Shown here: positions 17,750-26,174 of the stretch, piece after piece
How the letters are laid out: every line of letters starts with the position of its first letter
How positions within the stretch are numbered: position 1 is the stretch's first letter
Source: Acidobacteriota bacterium
GTDB lineage: Bacteria > Acidobacteriota > Terriglobia > Acidiferrales > UBA7541
Direction of reading: 5' to 3'
NCBI GenBank assembly: GCA_013289955.1
Contig: JABCYZ010000010.1
Coordinates: 62,001 to 126,000 of the forward strand
DNA length: 64,000 nucleotides
The notes under the pieces: model-generated
What the model saw: only the letters and a program-made list of their open reading frames with translations
Database searches by the model: none
Told to the model about the DNA's origin: nothing
Program-made: the position numbers and the translations under genes

Positions 17750-19411
17750 CTACTTTCCCGTGTAACTGACGCGCCAGATAGATTTTGAGCCGTCGTCGGT
17801 GACGAGGAGCGAGCCGTCGGGAGCGACAGTTACGCCAACGGGGCGCCCCCAGACGTGGCCATTGTCCACGACGAAACCCGTCATGAAATCTTCGTATTCG
17901 CCAGTGGCGTGGCCGGTTTGATGCAACGGCACGCGGATGAGTTCATAGCCCACGCGGACCGAGCGATTCCACGAGCCATGTTCGGCGGCGAAAATATCGC
18001 CCTGATATTCAGCCGGGAATTGTTTCCCGGTATAAAAAGTCAGTTCCAGCGAAGCATTGTGCGGATGGAGGATCACATCCGGCGTGATGACTTTGTCTTT
18101 CAGCTCGGGATGTTTGCCTTCGTGGCGCGGATCTTGGTGGCCGCCCATGTACCACCAGGGCCAACCATAGAAGCCACCTTCCTGGACGTGAGTGATGTAA
18201 TCGGGAACAAGATTGTCACCTAGCGCGTCGCGTTCGTTGACGGAACACCACAACTCGCCGGTTTTCGGATTGACAGCTAACCCGACGCAATTGCGAATGC
18301 CGTAAGCGAACACGCTCATCGCCGAACCGTCGGGATTGAACTCCAGCACATCGGCGCGATTCTTTTCCCCGGGCGTGCTGTCGGGGTCATCGATATTAGA
18401 GGCCGAACCTACGGAGACGAACATTTTCTTGCCGTCGAGCGAGAACTGAATGTCGCGGGTCCAATGGCCGGGACCTGGAGGAACGTCCGCAATGTGCTCG
18501 GCGGGGCCTCGCGCCTTTAAATCGCCGTTGCGATAAGGAAAGCGGACAACCGAATCCGTGTTTCCAATGTAGATCCACTGCGGGTCCGGTCCCGGAGGAT
18601 AGAAGTTGATGCCGAAGGGACGATTGAGCCCGGTGGCGAAAGTCTCGGATTGAGCGGCCTTGCCGTCAGAAGTGATTCCGCGGAAAACCAGCAGGCTGCC
18701 GCTGTGGCTCTCGGCCACGAAAAAATCCCCATTGGGCGCAGTGCGAACCAGACGAGGTTCATCAAGACCGGCCGCATAGAGCTCGACTTTGAATCCGGGG
18801 AGAACCTGCGGCCAGGCGTCCTTCGGACGAGGCACGAGCTGCGGACCATTGCCGGACGACGACGTGGCGAGCGGATCGGGCAAGTCCTTTAGTGTGATCT
18901 TGCGAACCGTTCCGGGCTTCTCGAAACGGTAGTCGGTGAATGGCGCCTTCGGAGGAGGCGCGTTCGAGGCAGTGGCGACAGCTTCGTCGGCAGAAAGCTG
19001 CACGCGGGGCGAACCCGGTTTGAGGCTTCCGAGGACACGGAGGTAGTTGATGATTTGCCACCTCTGCTCCTCCTCGAGACTCGCCCAGGGCGGCATGCCA
19101 TTGTTCAGATCACCCTTGGTGATGTACCAGAAAAGTTCGCCGTCGCTGGCGCCCTGCGCTTTACCCGTAGCCAGCGCAGGAATGTTTCCCGTCCCTTCGC
19201 CGTTTGGCCCATGACAGGAAGCGCAGCTGTGAAGATAGTCCGCCCTCGCAGAGGCGGGGTGCTGGCCCTCGAAGGGATTCTTCTGTTGCTTGGCGGATAC
19301 CGGTGCATCATGGAAAGTTGAATTCTGCGCCGGCAATGAAGCAATCAGAAAAAGGGATAGAAACGCGGAGCTTACAAGGGCAGCGGTAAGGATACGAGCG
19401 CTTGCTTTCAA
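17750..19411 (-). CDS. Secreted PQQ-type sugar dehydrogenase with N-terminal cytochrome c domain
   Basis: 553 residues from a TTG with AGGAGG 11 bases upstream. Signal peptide (RILTAALVSSAFLSLFLIASLPAQ), then a cytochrome c domain with haem motif CASCH near residue 65 and the axial methionine probably in NNGMPPW, then a six-bladed propeller of the glucose/sorbosone dehydrogenase type from about residue 200. Propeller landmarks include GLNRPFGINFYP, YGIRNCVGLAVNPKTGELW and GSWNRSVRVGY. It should oxidise an aldose in the periplasm and pass electrons to its own haem. Product aldonates would suit the dehydratase and carriers nearby. Confidence 0.85.
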   Translation of the reverse strand: MKASARILTAALVSSAFLSLFLIASLPAQNSTFHDAPVSAKQQKNPFEGQHPASARADYLHSCASCHGPNGEGTGNIPALATGKAQGASDGELFWYITKGDLNNGMPPWASLEEEQRWQIINYLRVLGSLKPGSPRVQLSADEAVATASNAPPPKAPFTDYRFEKPGTVRKITLKDLPDPLATSSSGNGPQLVPRPKDAWPQVLPGFKVELYAAGLDEPRLVRTAPNGDFFVAESHSGSLLVFRGITSDGKAAQSETFATGLNRPFGINFYPPGPDPQWIYIGNTDSVVRFPYRNGDLKARGPAEHIADVPPGPGHWTRDIQFSLDGKKMFVSVGSASNIDDPDSTPGEKNRADVLEFNPDGSAMSVFAYGIRNCVGLAVNPKTGELWCSVNERDALGDNLVPDYITHVQEGGFYGWPWWYMGGHQDPRHEGKHPELKDKVITPDVILHPHNASLELTFYTGKQFPAEYQGDIFAAEHGSWNRSVRVGYELIRVPLHQTGHATGEYEDFMTGFVVDNGHVWGRPVGVTVAPDGSLLVTDDGSKSIWRVSYTGK

Positions 19412-19663
19412 GGTGATCGTGACCTCCTGCGTCGTCGCTGGCTAAATTCGCCAAGCACCTCCGCGACCGAAATTATATTGGATTGTGCTGGCTGGAGCGA
19501 ATGGAAAACTTGCCGAGTACAGTTGTGCGCCGCTTGCCTCCGTTCTCGCTAGGTTCTTAGCGTTGGCATCGAAGAAGTTCACGGCTGTCCAAAGATTCTA
19601 CTTACACCCCAACATAAACAATGCTTGACGTCGGCACGTATATCTGGTAAAGGGTTATCCAGT

Positions 19664-19900
19664 ATGAGTACATATTCGACGCGGCAGGCGGCCAAGAAAC
19701 TCGGTATTAGTTTTACGAGTTTGAATCGATACATTGCTGCGAACAGTGTCCCCGCGCCGCCGATCCAAATTGTTGGAGTAAGCCGGGTCCGTGAGTGGAC
19801 TGAAGATGATATCGATCGTGTTCGAGAAATTCTGCCGAAGATAGCAAATGGCAGGAAGACAAGGCATAAGAAGAAGCCGAAGAAAACAGGCAAGAAGTGA
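19664..19900 (+). CDS. Small helix-turn-helix DNA-binding protein (MerR/excisionase-like)
   Basis: 78 residues from the ATG at 19664. The helix-turn-helix STRQAAKKLGISFTSLNRYI occupies residues 5-24 and is followed by a wing-like REWTEDDIDRVREIL segment, the arrangement of MerR-type HTH_17/excisionase proteins. The C-terminus is a very basic tail rich in Lys and Arg. No effector domain exists. It stands at the left end of the accessory stretch that ends at tRNA-Cys, so it may be a relic of an excisionase or island regulator. Function is not proven. Confidence 0.65.
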   Translation: MSTYSTRQAAKKLGISFTSLNRYIAANSVPAPPIQIVGVSRVREWTEDDIDRVREILPKIANGRKTRHKKKPKKTGKK

Positions 19901-19906
19901 GTGAAC

Positions 19907-19941
19907 GGGACGCGCCGGTGTGTCTAGCACCGACGCGCCCC
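19907..19941 (+). terminator. Imperfect hairpin after the HTH gene
   Basis: GGGACGCGCCGGTG (19907-19920) pairs with CACCGACGCGCCCC (19928-19941) with two mismatches across a 7-base loop. It begins 7 bp after the HTH stop, where a terminator is expected, but no U-run follows. The rest of the gap to 20205 shows no gene. Confidence 0.4.
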
Positions 19942-20205
19942 TAACCAAAGTCGCCTGGATTAGAGGCACGATGGCTGGAATAGAAAGTATAGGGTTCGCC
20001 CTTTGGGTGCAACCCGCCCATCTCTGTTTAGTTTCCGTCGCACGTCCCATCCCTCTGCGCGTAGCGCATCCGCCACCACAGCTATGTCCACTGAATCTGT
20101 TTGTCCACGCACGTCGGCTCTAGACTGCATTGAAGAAGTGTGCCTCGACGCACGTAATTGACCTCCGAACTTGCGGCCACATTGCCGCCGAAAGGACATT
20201 TGGTT

Positions 20206-20490
20206 ATGGAGAAAGCACATCTGTATGAAGCACTGTATCTGGCGAACTACGGTATTGTCGAAGGCGTTCGGGGAGTTCAACGCTTGAAGAAATCTCCCAA
20301 ACCCTTCACCGAGACCTACCACAAGTCTCTGGCCGGTCTCGAGCGCCGTCGTTCCGGGATCAACCTGCAATTCATGCTCGAAGAAGACGACGAGTCTCGC
20401 TTCGAGGAAGAATACAACGTCTGGCTCTCCGACGGACCCCCAACCAGCGATGAAATCTGTCAATTGATGCCAGAGGATGCGCATGTCTAG
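20206..20490 (+). CDS. Hypothetical protein
   Basis: 94 residues from the ATG at 20206, which has AAAGGA upstream. The sequence starts MEKAHLYEALYLANYGI, is mixed and mostly helical by eye, with an acidic middle (EEDDESRFEEEYN). There is no signal peptide, membrane segment or motif I recognise. Its last 8 bp overlap the next gene, so they are probably translated together. The pair lies in the accessory stretch between the sugar-acid cluster and tRNA-Cys. Confidence 0.5.
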   Translation: MEKAHLYEALYLANYGIVEGVRGVQRLKKSPKPFTETYHKSLAGLERRRSGINLQFMLEEDDESRFEEEYNVWLSDGPPTSDEICQLMPEDAHV

Positions 20491-20815
20491 GAAGAGAAAA
20501 CCTAAGGCCGTGTGCGACGGAGACCCACCCCTGAATCCGATTACGGCGAAGGAGCGGAGGCAAATCGACGAGTCAATCAAGAAGAAGTACGACCGGTTTC
20601 GCCGGAGATATCCGGAGGTTCACGGCAAGGTCGTGGACTTTATTACCCATTCCATCGAAGACGGGGCACTGTATTTAAGCGTGCGTTTCAAGGACAAAAC
20701 GGACTTCTCGCTCCGCTACGCGTGCGACATGTTCGTTGTTGGCGCTGACCTTTGCGACTTCAAAACCGGTGATTTCGAGATGATTCGGGAATACATAAAG
20801 CCGATTCCGACCTAG
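20483..20815 (+). CDS. Hypothetical protein, overlapping partner
   Basis: 110 residues from the ATG at 20483 (another ATG two codons earlier at 20477 is possible). A basic N-terminus (MSRKRKPK) leads to a helical basic region and then a short beta-rich domain with VVDFITHSIEDGALYLSVRF and DKTDFSLRY. I do not recognise a named family. The stop-start overlap with the 94-residue gene before it suggests a two-gene unit. A toxin-antitoxin-like or phage-derived pair is one possibility, with no motif to confirm it. Confidence 0.5.
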   Translation: MSRKRKPKAVCDGDPPLNPITAKERRQIDESIKKKYDRFRRRYPEVHGKVVDFITHSIEDGALYLSVRFKDKTDFSLRYACDMFVVGADLCDFKTGDFEMIREYIKPIPT

Positions 20816-20867
20816 ATAAGCATCGAAAACGTAGACTTGCACGACTCCTCGGTGCGCTAGAAACGCG

Positions 20868-20997
20868 CGGGTTGTTGATTTCACTTATCGCATCGACCGC
20901 AAGAATCGCCAGAAACGCATGAGCGAGATACACGGTAGGTACACCGAGGCGACGGTCGGGCACATTCGGCAGCGAATAGGAAACAGAGTGTCTAACT
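20868..20997 (+). pseudogene. Possible coding remnant
   Basis: A 42-codon open stretch (RVVDFTYRIDRKNRQ and on, stop at 20995-20997) has protein-like composition but no start codon or ribosome site. It may be the tail of a decayed gene in the accessory stretch. Weak evidence. Confidence 0.15.
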
Positions 20998-21022
20998 GAT
21001 GAGCTGGGCATCGACTCTGGTT

Positions 21023-21769
21023 CTATGGGAGTACCGTGATCCTCGTGACCGGATGGATCTCCATCCACTTTGCATGGAAAGTGTCCTGCACTAAAGTTCC
21101 AACTATTTGGACGTGAGAGCCAACCGGGGGCAGCGACACTTGATCCGTATAGTTCGCACACGCGGCTTTGGCATCCTGTTGGGTAACGGGGAATCTACAA
21201 ACGATCTCAAAAACCAGATTTCCCCCTTCATCGCTTATGTTCCCGGCGTTCAATAGATTTTCAAATTGCGCGTCTACCTTGAGCCAACCATGGGTGTCGC
21301 CATCAGGCTCATGGCGAACGCCATCAGGCTGTTTGCCCGCAGTGGCATCCACGATTGTTCCAGTTACAGAGATACATTGTTGTTTCACTATGAGGCGGGC
21401 GGGGTGGTAGACATGGGTCCACAGGCTTGGGTCACACGACGTTTCCGGGGGCTGAGGAGGGATCGGGGGAGCTGGCGTTGGGACGGAAGTTGACGCGCGC
21501 GGGCTCGCTAGACTTACGAACTTCGACCAGACCCAACCGACCTGGTCATCCTCCGTTCTAACATGATAGAAACCACTCGTTGGCGCGTCGTCCACCAGAG
21601 TTAGTCTCGCTCCCTGAGGAAGATGTGCAAGGGCGACGCTGGCCGTCGAGGCATCGCGGCGAAGAATGACATTTCGGTTTGTGGTCGCCGTCTGGGCGAA
21701 GACGGAAAAAGGACCGATCAGAAGAATCAGTAGCCCTACAAAAGGTCGCATCGAGTTCATCTTTAGCAT
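21023..21769 (-). CDS. Secreted SH3-like domain protein
   Basis: 248 residues with a strong GGGAGGAGAGAAGAC ribosome site before the ATG. A signal peptide (PFVGLLILLIGPFSVFAQ) is followed by a bacterial SH3 domain (about residues 30-85) with RRDASTASVALAHLPQGARL and GWVWSKFV. A proline-rich linker follows (about 90-110), then a C-terminal domain with two cysteine pairs and a segment QCISVTGTIVDATAGKQPDG that resembles OB-like domains of exported proteins. It probably acts in the periplasm or at the cell wall. Specific role unknown. Confidence 0.75.
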   Translation of the reverse strand: MLKMNSMRPFVGLLILLIGPFSVFAQTATTNRNVILRRDASTASVALAHLPQGARLTLVDDAPTSGFYHVRTEDDQVGWVWSKFVSLASPRASTSVPTPAPPIPPQPPETSCDPSLWTHVYHPARLIVKQQCISVTGTIVDATAGKQPDGVRHEPDGDTHGWLKVDAQFENLLNAGNISDEGGNLVFEIVCRFPVTQQDAKAACANYTDQVSLPPVGSHVQIVGTLVQDTFHAKWMEIHPVTRITVLP

Positions 21770-22247
21770 GTCTTCTCTCCTCCCATTTTTCGGCCTTAGC
21801 GGTGTTCTCCTGCCCCGACGTGTCCCTATCTCCAGTTCGCTCGCGACTTGTTCCGTGCCGCGCCAAACTAAGCATCGATCTACCTGCGAGCTTTATCCCG
21901 AAACATCAGGGTCAGCAAGCGCCCAAGTCCTCCACCACAGCCGCAACCGGGGCGGCAGCTCTCGCTTCACAGGCCGCCACTGGTTTGGCGGCTCTCGAAG
22001 GCGGAGTCTCACGGCTTAGCGTCTCGACTGGAACATACAATTTTCTTAATACCATGGGTCAACTGTGGGCAGTCAACCAGGTATTTCTCGACTCGAACGC
22101 GCTTTTCGGTAGTCGTTTCATTATGTCACTGATCCTGCCGGCGAGAGCCAAGGCGCGAGCCAACCTGCGCCGGGGACATTCATGGCGGAATGGCTGCGAG
22201 CGGGGAATGAAGTTGCGGCGGTTGAATCGATCGCAGCAATCAGCACT
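21770..22247. other. Intergenic, no supported gene
   Basis: Several overlapping open frames exist on the plus strand but none has a ribosome site, motif or consistent composition. Phrases such as GGGGACATTCATGGCGGAAT near 22170 recall transposon flanks. Taken with the repeats just downstream, this looks like insertion-sequence debris. Confidence 0.4.
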
Positions 22248-22330
22248 CGTTGGAGTGTCCGCCTCCGCTACGCCCTAAACGCGCCGCACAAACCGCGGCG
22301 CAGGGCTTCGCTCCGGCGGACACTCCAACG
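22248..22330. repeat. 83-bp REP-like hairpin element
   Basis: Outer arms CGTTGGAGTGTCCGCC (22248-22263) and GGCGGACACTCCAACG (22315-22330) are perfectly complementary over 16 bp. Inside, GCCCT pairs with AGGGC and GCGCCGC with GCGGCGC around a 6-7 base loop, giving a long, bulged foldback. Size, GC content and structure fit REP-type or small MITE palindromes. Only one copy was noticed in this window. Confidence 0.7.
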
Positions 22331-22352
22331 ACAACAGGCAATCAAAAGAAAA

Positions 22353-22397
22353 GGGACATTTCTAATGAGGTAAGGAAGGGGACATTTCTAATGAGGT
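22353..22397. repeat. Tandem 19-bp direct repeats
   Basis: GGGACATTTCTAATGAGGT occurs at 22353-22371 and again at 22379-22397, separated by 7 bp. Short repeats beginning GGGACATTTCT near element ends are known from several transposase families, such as IS481-like elements. No transposase gene is intact here, so this may be a single leftover end. Confidence 0.65.
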
Positions 22398-22488
22398 TTG
22401 ACAAGCGCGATACGCACCATTGACCTACGAACGCCATACCAGTATCATCCGCGCAATCCCAGGCAAAATTCTGCGAGTGAGGTTGACC

Positions 22489-25400
22489 ATGTCAAAGCAC
22501 GTGGGTTTCTCTATACTAGCCTCGGTAGTAGCATTTCTCGGCGCCATTCTTCAAGTTCGAGCGCAGCAGCCACAGATCAATCCAGACGTCTACAGTCAAC
22601 TTCAATTCCGCTATATCGGTCCCGTCGGCAACCGGGCGACCGCGGTAGCTGGAGTGCCTGGCAGCCCGTACATCTACTATGTTGGCGCGGCTTCGGGAGG
22701 TATCTTCAAGTCGACCGATGGCGGCCTGCATTGGGACCCCGTATTTGATTCGCAGCCGGTTTCCTCGATTGGATCGCTTGCGGTGGCGGCGAGCGATCCC
22801 AATATCGTGTGGGCAGGCACTGGCGAATCGTTCATCCGCAGTCACATTTCAATCGGCAATGGAATTTACAAATCCACGGATGCGGGCAAAACTTGGGCCC
22901 TGATGGGATTGGAGAAGACTGGCCGGATCAGCAACGTCCTGATTGACCAACACAATCCGGATACGGTGCTCGCTTGCGCTCTCGGTCACGCCTACGGGCC
23001 GCAGCCGGAACGCGGCGTCTTTCGCACGACCGATGGCGGCAAGAACTGGGAGAAAGTCCTTTTTGTCGACGAAAACACCGGTTGCTCCGACATGGCCATG
23101 GATCCGAACAATTCGAGAGTTTTGTTTGCAGGGATGTGGCAGCTCGAGATTCATACTTGGAGTCGCACGAGTGGCGGAACGGGCAGCGGTTTGTTCAAAT
23201 CGACCGACGGCGGAGCAACCTGGAAGCGTCTGGACGGCCATGGCCTGCCTAAACCGCCTGTCGGAAGAATTGCCGTACGGGTGGCGCAGCGCGACTCGAA
23301 CCGCGTTTACGCGCTGATCGAAACCGGTGACGGAGCGACTGTCGAAGGCAAGCCCACTCAGAGCGGTCAACTGTGGCGCTCCGACGACAACGGCGAGAAT
23401 TGGCAGTTGGTCAACTCCGACCGGCAGATTCGCGGACGCACGCACTATTACACGCGCGAAGAGATTGCGCCTGACAATGAGAACGAGGTGTATTTCTTCA
23501 CAGCGGCATTTTCGAGGACGCTGGACGGCGGTCACACCCTGACCAACATGCCCGCAAGCCCAGGCGGTGATAATCATGAGATGTGGATCGATCCGACCAA
23601 CGGTGACCGCATGGCGGTGGTGAACGACGCAGGCGTGAGCATTTCTGTGAATCGAGGCCATACCTGGGACCACATTCAACTGCCGATCGCACAGATTTAT
23701 CATGTGACGCTGGATGACCAAATTCCCTATTTCGTTTATGGGAACAAGCAGGACGGGCCGTCGTATCGCGGACCCAGTAACAGTTTGCAGTTCGGAGGTT
23801 TTGGAGGCGGAGGCGGGGGCCAGGGCGGACAGATTCCACGCAGCGTCTGGCATCCGGTGGGCGGAAGCGAAAGCGGGTTCGCGACTCCCGATCCGGTGGA
23901 CAACAACGTTATCTGGTCCAGTGGCACGGGCTCCGGGAGTGTCGGCGGTGCGCTGGCACGATTTGATGAACGGAATCGCCAGGCGCGAGAAGTCGAGGTC
24001 TGGCCCGAAGATGTTGCAGGAGCGACCGCAGCGGAAACGAAGTACCGATTCAATTGGGAATTCCCAATCACGATTTCTCCTCACGACCACAACAAGCTTT
24101 ATGTGGGAAGCCAGTTTGTTCACGTCACAACAGACGGTGGCAACAGTTGGCAGATTATCAGTCCGGACTTGACGCGAAACGACAAAAGCCGGCAAGGAAT
24201 TTCCGGCGGGCTGACTCCGGACGACATCGGTGTGGAATACGCGGGGACGGTTTTCGCTATCGCGGAGTCGCCGAAGGAAGCTGGCACGATTTGGGCGGGC
24301 ACCAACGATGGCCTTATTCAAATCACGCGGGATGGAGGAAAAAGTTGGACCAATGTCACGAAGAATATTCCGAACCTGCTGGACTGGGGCACAGTAAGCA
24401 ATATTGAGGCCTCGCGCTACGATGCCGGGACCGCCTACATCACGGTGGACGGCCATCAAGTGAACAACCGGGATCCCTTCGCTTACAAAACGGCAGATTA
24501 CGGTAAGACCTGGTCAGCGATCACAAACGGAATTCCGCACAGCATGCTGAGCTACGCCCATTGCATCCGGGAAGATCCCGTCCGCAGAGGCTTGTTGTAT
24601 CTGGGCACGGAAAACGCGCTCTACGTCTCGTTCGACGACGGAAGGAATTGGCAGGAGTTTCAGAGCAGCCTGCCGCACGCGCCGGTCTATTGGATTGCGG
24701 TCCAGGAACGGTTTCACGATTTAGCCTTGGCTACCTATGGGCGGGGATTCTGGATTTTGGATGATCTTACGCCCCTGCAACAATTGACATCCGATGTGCT
24801 GGCATCTAATGCGCATCTGTTCGCGCCGCGTGACTCTTACCGTTTCCGCCCTGTCGCGCAGCCTGCAGGTTTTTCCTATGACCCGACCGCCGGCCGCAAT
24901 CCACTGTACGGCGCTGCGATTAACTTTTATCTCAAGTCCAAGCTGGGTGAGAAAGATCGCGCCATCATTACGATCAGCGACGCGAGCGACAAAGTAGTGC
25001 GCGTGCTGGAATGCCGTGCGCCGCGGACAGGCGGCGCTCGGCGACCGGGAGGGTCGGGTGGTCCGGGCGGAGGCGGTGGAGGAGACGAGGAAGGTGGCGG
25101 TGGTCCGGGTTGTGAAGCGAAGCCCGGCATCAATCGAGTTTGGTGGGACCTTCGAAGCGAAGCCAGCACGGAGATCAAATTGCGCACTGCGCCTACTTAT
25201 TCGCCGGACGTACCGTTCGGTGCGGAGGGTTGGCGGGCTGCTCCAGCCGTGAGCCGCATTTCGCTGCTTGTGCCACCAGGAACGTATACGGTCACACTGA
25301 AGGTGGGCGATGAGAAGTCCACCGAGAAGCTCAACGTGCTGAAGGATCCGCATTCCACGGGGAGCGACAGCGACATCCAAACGCAACTTCAATCAGTAAC

Positions 25401-25839
25401 TGCGCTTCGGGATGAGATGAATGCGTTGGCGGAAAGCGTCAATCAAGTCGAATCCGTTCGCGTGCAGATCACCGGTCTCGAAAAGCAATTGGGAACAGAT
25501 GACGCTTCCAAATCGATCCAGAAGGCGGCTGACGAGTTGGTGGAGAAATTGACCGGCGCTGAAGGAAAGGTGCTGCAGCTTAAAACGACCGGAAGAGGTC
25601 AGGACGACGTGCGATACCCGCCCATGCTATTGCAAAAAATCAGTTACCTGGCGGCCGAAGTAAGCGGCTCCTCTGACTTTCCGCCTACGACTCAACAAGC
25701 GGCGGTACAAGCTGAGTTGAAGCAGCAAGGTGATTTGTCGCAGCAGGAGATTCAACAGCTGGTGGTGACGGATGTGGCGGCTTTCAATGCTATGCTGCGT
25801 CAGCGGAATATTCCAAACGTAATCGTCAAAGCGCCTTAA
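22489..25839 (+). CDS. Secreted BNR/sialidase-like beta-propeller protein
   Basis: 1116 residues from the ATG at 22489 (GTGAGG upstream). A signal peptide (SILASVVAFLGAILQVRAQ) precedes a long run of BNR/Asp-box repeats, each with S/T-x-D-x-G-x-x-W: KSTDGGLHW, KSTDAGKTW, RTTDGGKNW, KSTDGGATW, RSDDNGENW, VTTDGGNSW and ITRDGGKSW. This is the VPS10/sortilin-like double propeller common as a large secreted glycosyl-hydrolase-annotated protein in Acidobacteria. A glycine-rich stretch near residue 855-885 links to a C-terminal helical region (about 970-1110). No sialidase catalytic residues could be assigned, so enzyme activity should not be assumed. Confidence 0.85.
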   Translation: MSKHVGFSILASVVAFLGAILQVRAQQPQINPDVYSQLQFRYIGPVGNRATAVAGVPGSPYIYYVGAASGGIFKSTDGGLHWDPVFDSQPVSSIGSLAVAASDPNIVWAGTGESFIRSHISIGNGIYKSTDAGKTWALMGLEKTGRISNVLIDQHNPDTVLACALGHAYGPQPERGVFRTTDGGKNWEKVLFVDENTGCSDMAMDPNNSRVLFAGMWQLEIHTWSRTSGGTGSGLFKSTDGGATWKRLDGHGLPKPPVGRIAVRVAQRDSNRVYALIETGDGATVEGKPTQSGQLWRSDDNGENWQLVNSDRQIRGRTHYYTREEIAPDNENEVYFFTAAFSRTLDGGHTLTNMPASPGGDNHEMWIDPTNGDRMAVVNDAGVSISVNRGHTWDHIQLPIAQIYHVTLDDQIPYFVYGNKQDGPSYRGPSNSLQFGGFGGGGGGQGGQIPRSVWHPVGGSESGFATPDPVDNNVIWSSGTGSGSVGGALARFDERNRQAREVEVWPEDVAGATAAETKYRFNWEFPITISPHDHNKLYVGSQFVHVTTDGGNSWQIISPDLTRNDKSRQGISGGLTPDDIGVEYAGTVFAIAESPKEAGTIWAGTNDGLIQITRDGGKSWTNVTKNIPNLLDWGTVSNIEASRYDAGTAYITVDGHQVNNRDPFAYKTADYGKTWSAITNGIPHSMLSYAHCIREDPVRRGLLYLGTENALYVSFDDGRNWQEFQSSLPHAPVYWIAVQERFHDLALATYGRGFWILDDLTPLQQLTSDVLASNAHLFAPRDSYRFRPVAQPAGFSYDPTAGRNPLYGAAINFYLKSKLGEKDRAIITISDASDKVVRVLECRAPRTGGARRPGGSGGPGGGGGGDEEGGGGPGCEAKPGINRVWWDLRSEASTEIKLRTAPTYSPDVPFGAEGWRAAPAVSRISLLVPPGTYTVTLKVGDEKSTEKLNVLKDPHSTGSDSDIQTQLQSVTALRDEMNALAESVNQVESVRVQITGLEKQLGTDDASKSIQKAADELVEKLTGAEGKVLQLKTTGRGQDDVRYPPMLLQKISYLAAEVSGSSDFPPTTQQAAVQAELKQQGDLSQQEIQQLVVTDVAAFNAMLRQRNIPNVIVKAP

Positions 25840-26174
25840 AGGACAAAGTGAAGCTAGAAGGCGTCCCGAGGGAACGTGTTGTTTACCAGCAGAAGTGAGC
25901 TAAGTCGTAGCTTGCTTCCCGAGGCAAACCCAAGGTAGCTGCAGTCTGCCGCTGCTGCTCAAGGCCGGTAGGACAAAAGTCGCATTCAATTCCTGCAAAG
26001 GATGCTTGATAACGTCGTGGAGAAGTCCCAATTGTCAGGTCTCTATTCGCGGCCTGAGATTTTGTAATGCGATACTGGCCTTTATTTCTGCTTGGCACGT
26101 CACGCGGAATCGGCGGTAAGCTCCACTCTTCGCTTCTTGGTATCTGCTTACTGATGTCGGATATTTCTTCCCCC
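25840..26174. other. Intergenic, no supported gene
   Basis: Between two converging genes; only short unconvincing open frames on both strands. No clear terminator with a U-run was found. Confidence 0.4.

Noticed and set aside
19412..19663. Search for an attachment-site copy of the tRNA-Cys 3' end
   Set aside because: No stretch matching the tRNA T arm or acceptor end was found by eye, so no att site is annotated.
21679..22278. 199-codon plus-strand frame over the SH3-protein start and the gap
   Set aside because: It overlaps the well-supported SH3 gene start and runs into the REP-like hairpin; no family features.
22248..22397. CRISPR-like repeats
   Set aside because: Only two 19-mers with a 7-bp gap and one foldback; no spacer array and no cas genes.
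22849..24459. 536-codon minus-strand frame opposite the BNR protein
   Set aside because: Shadow of the Asp-box repeats, no coherent domain, no ribosome site.
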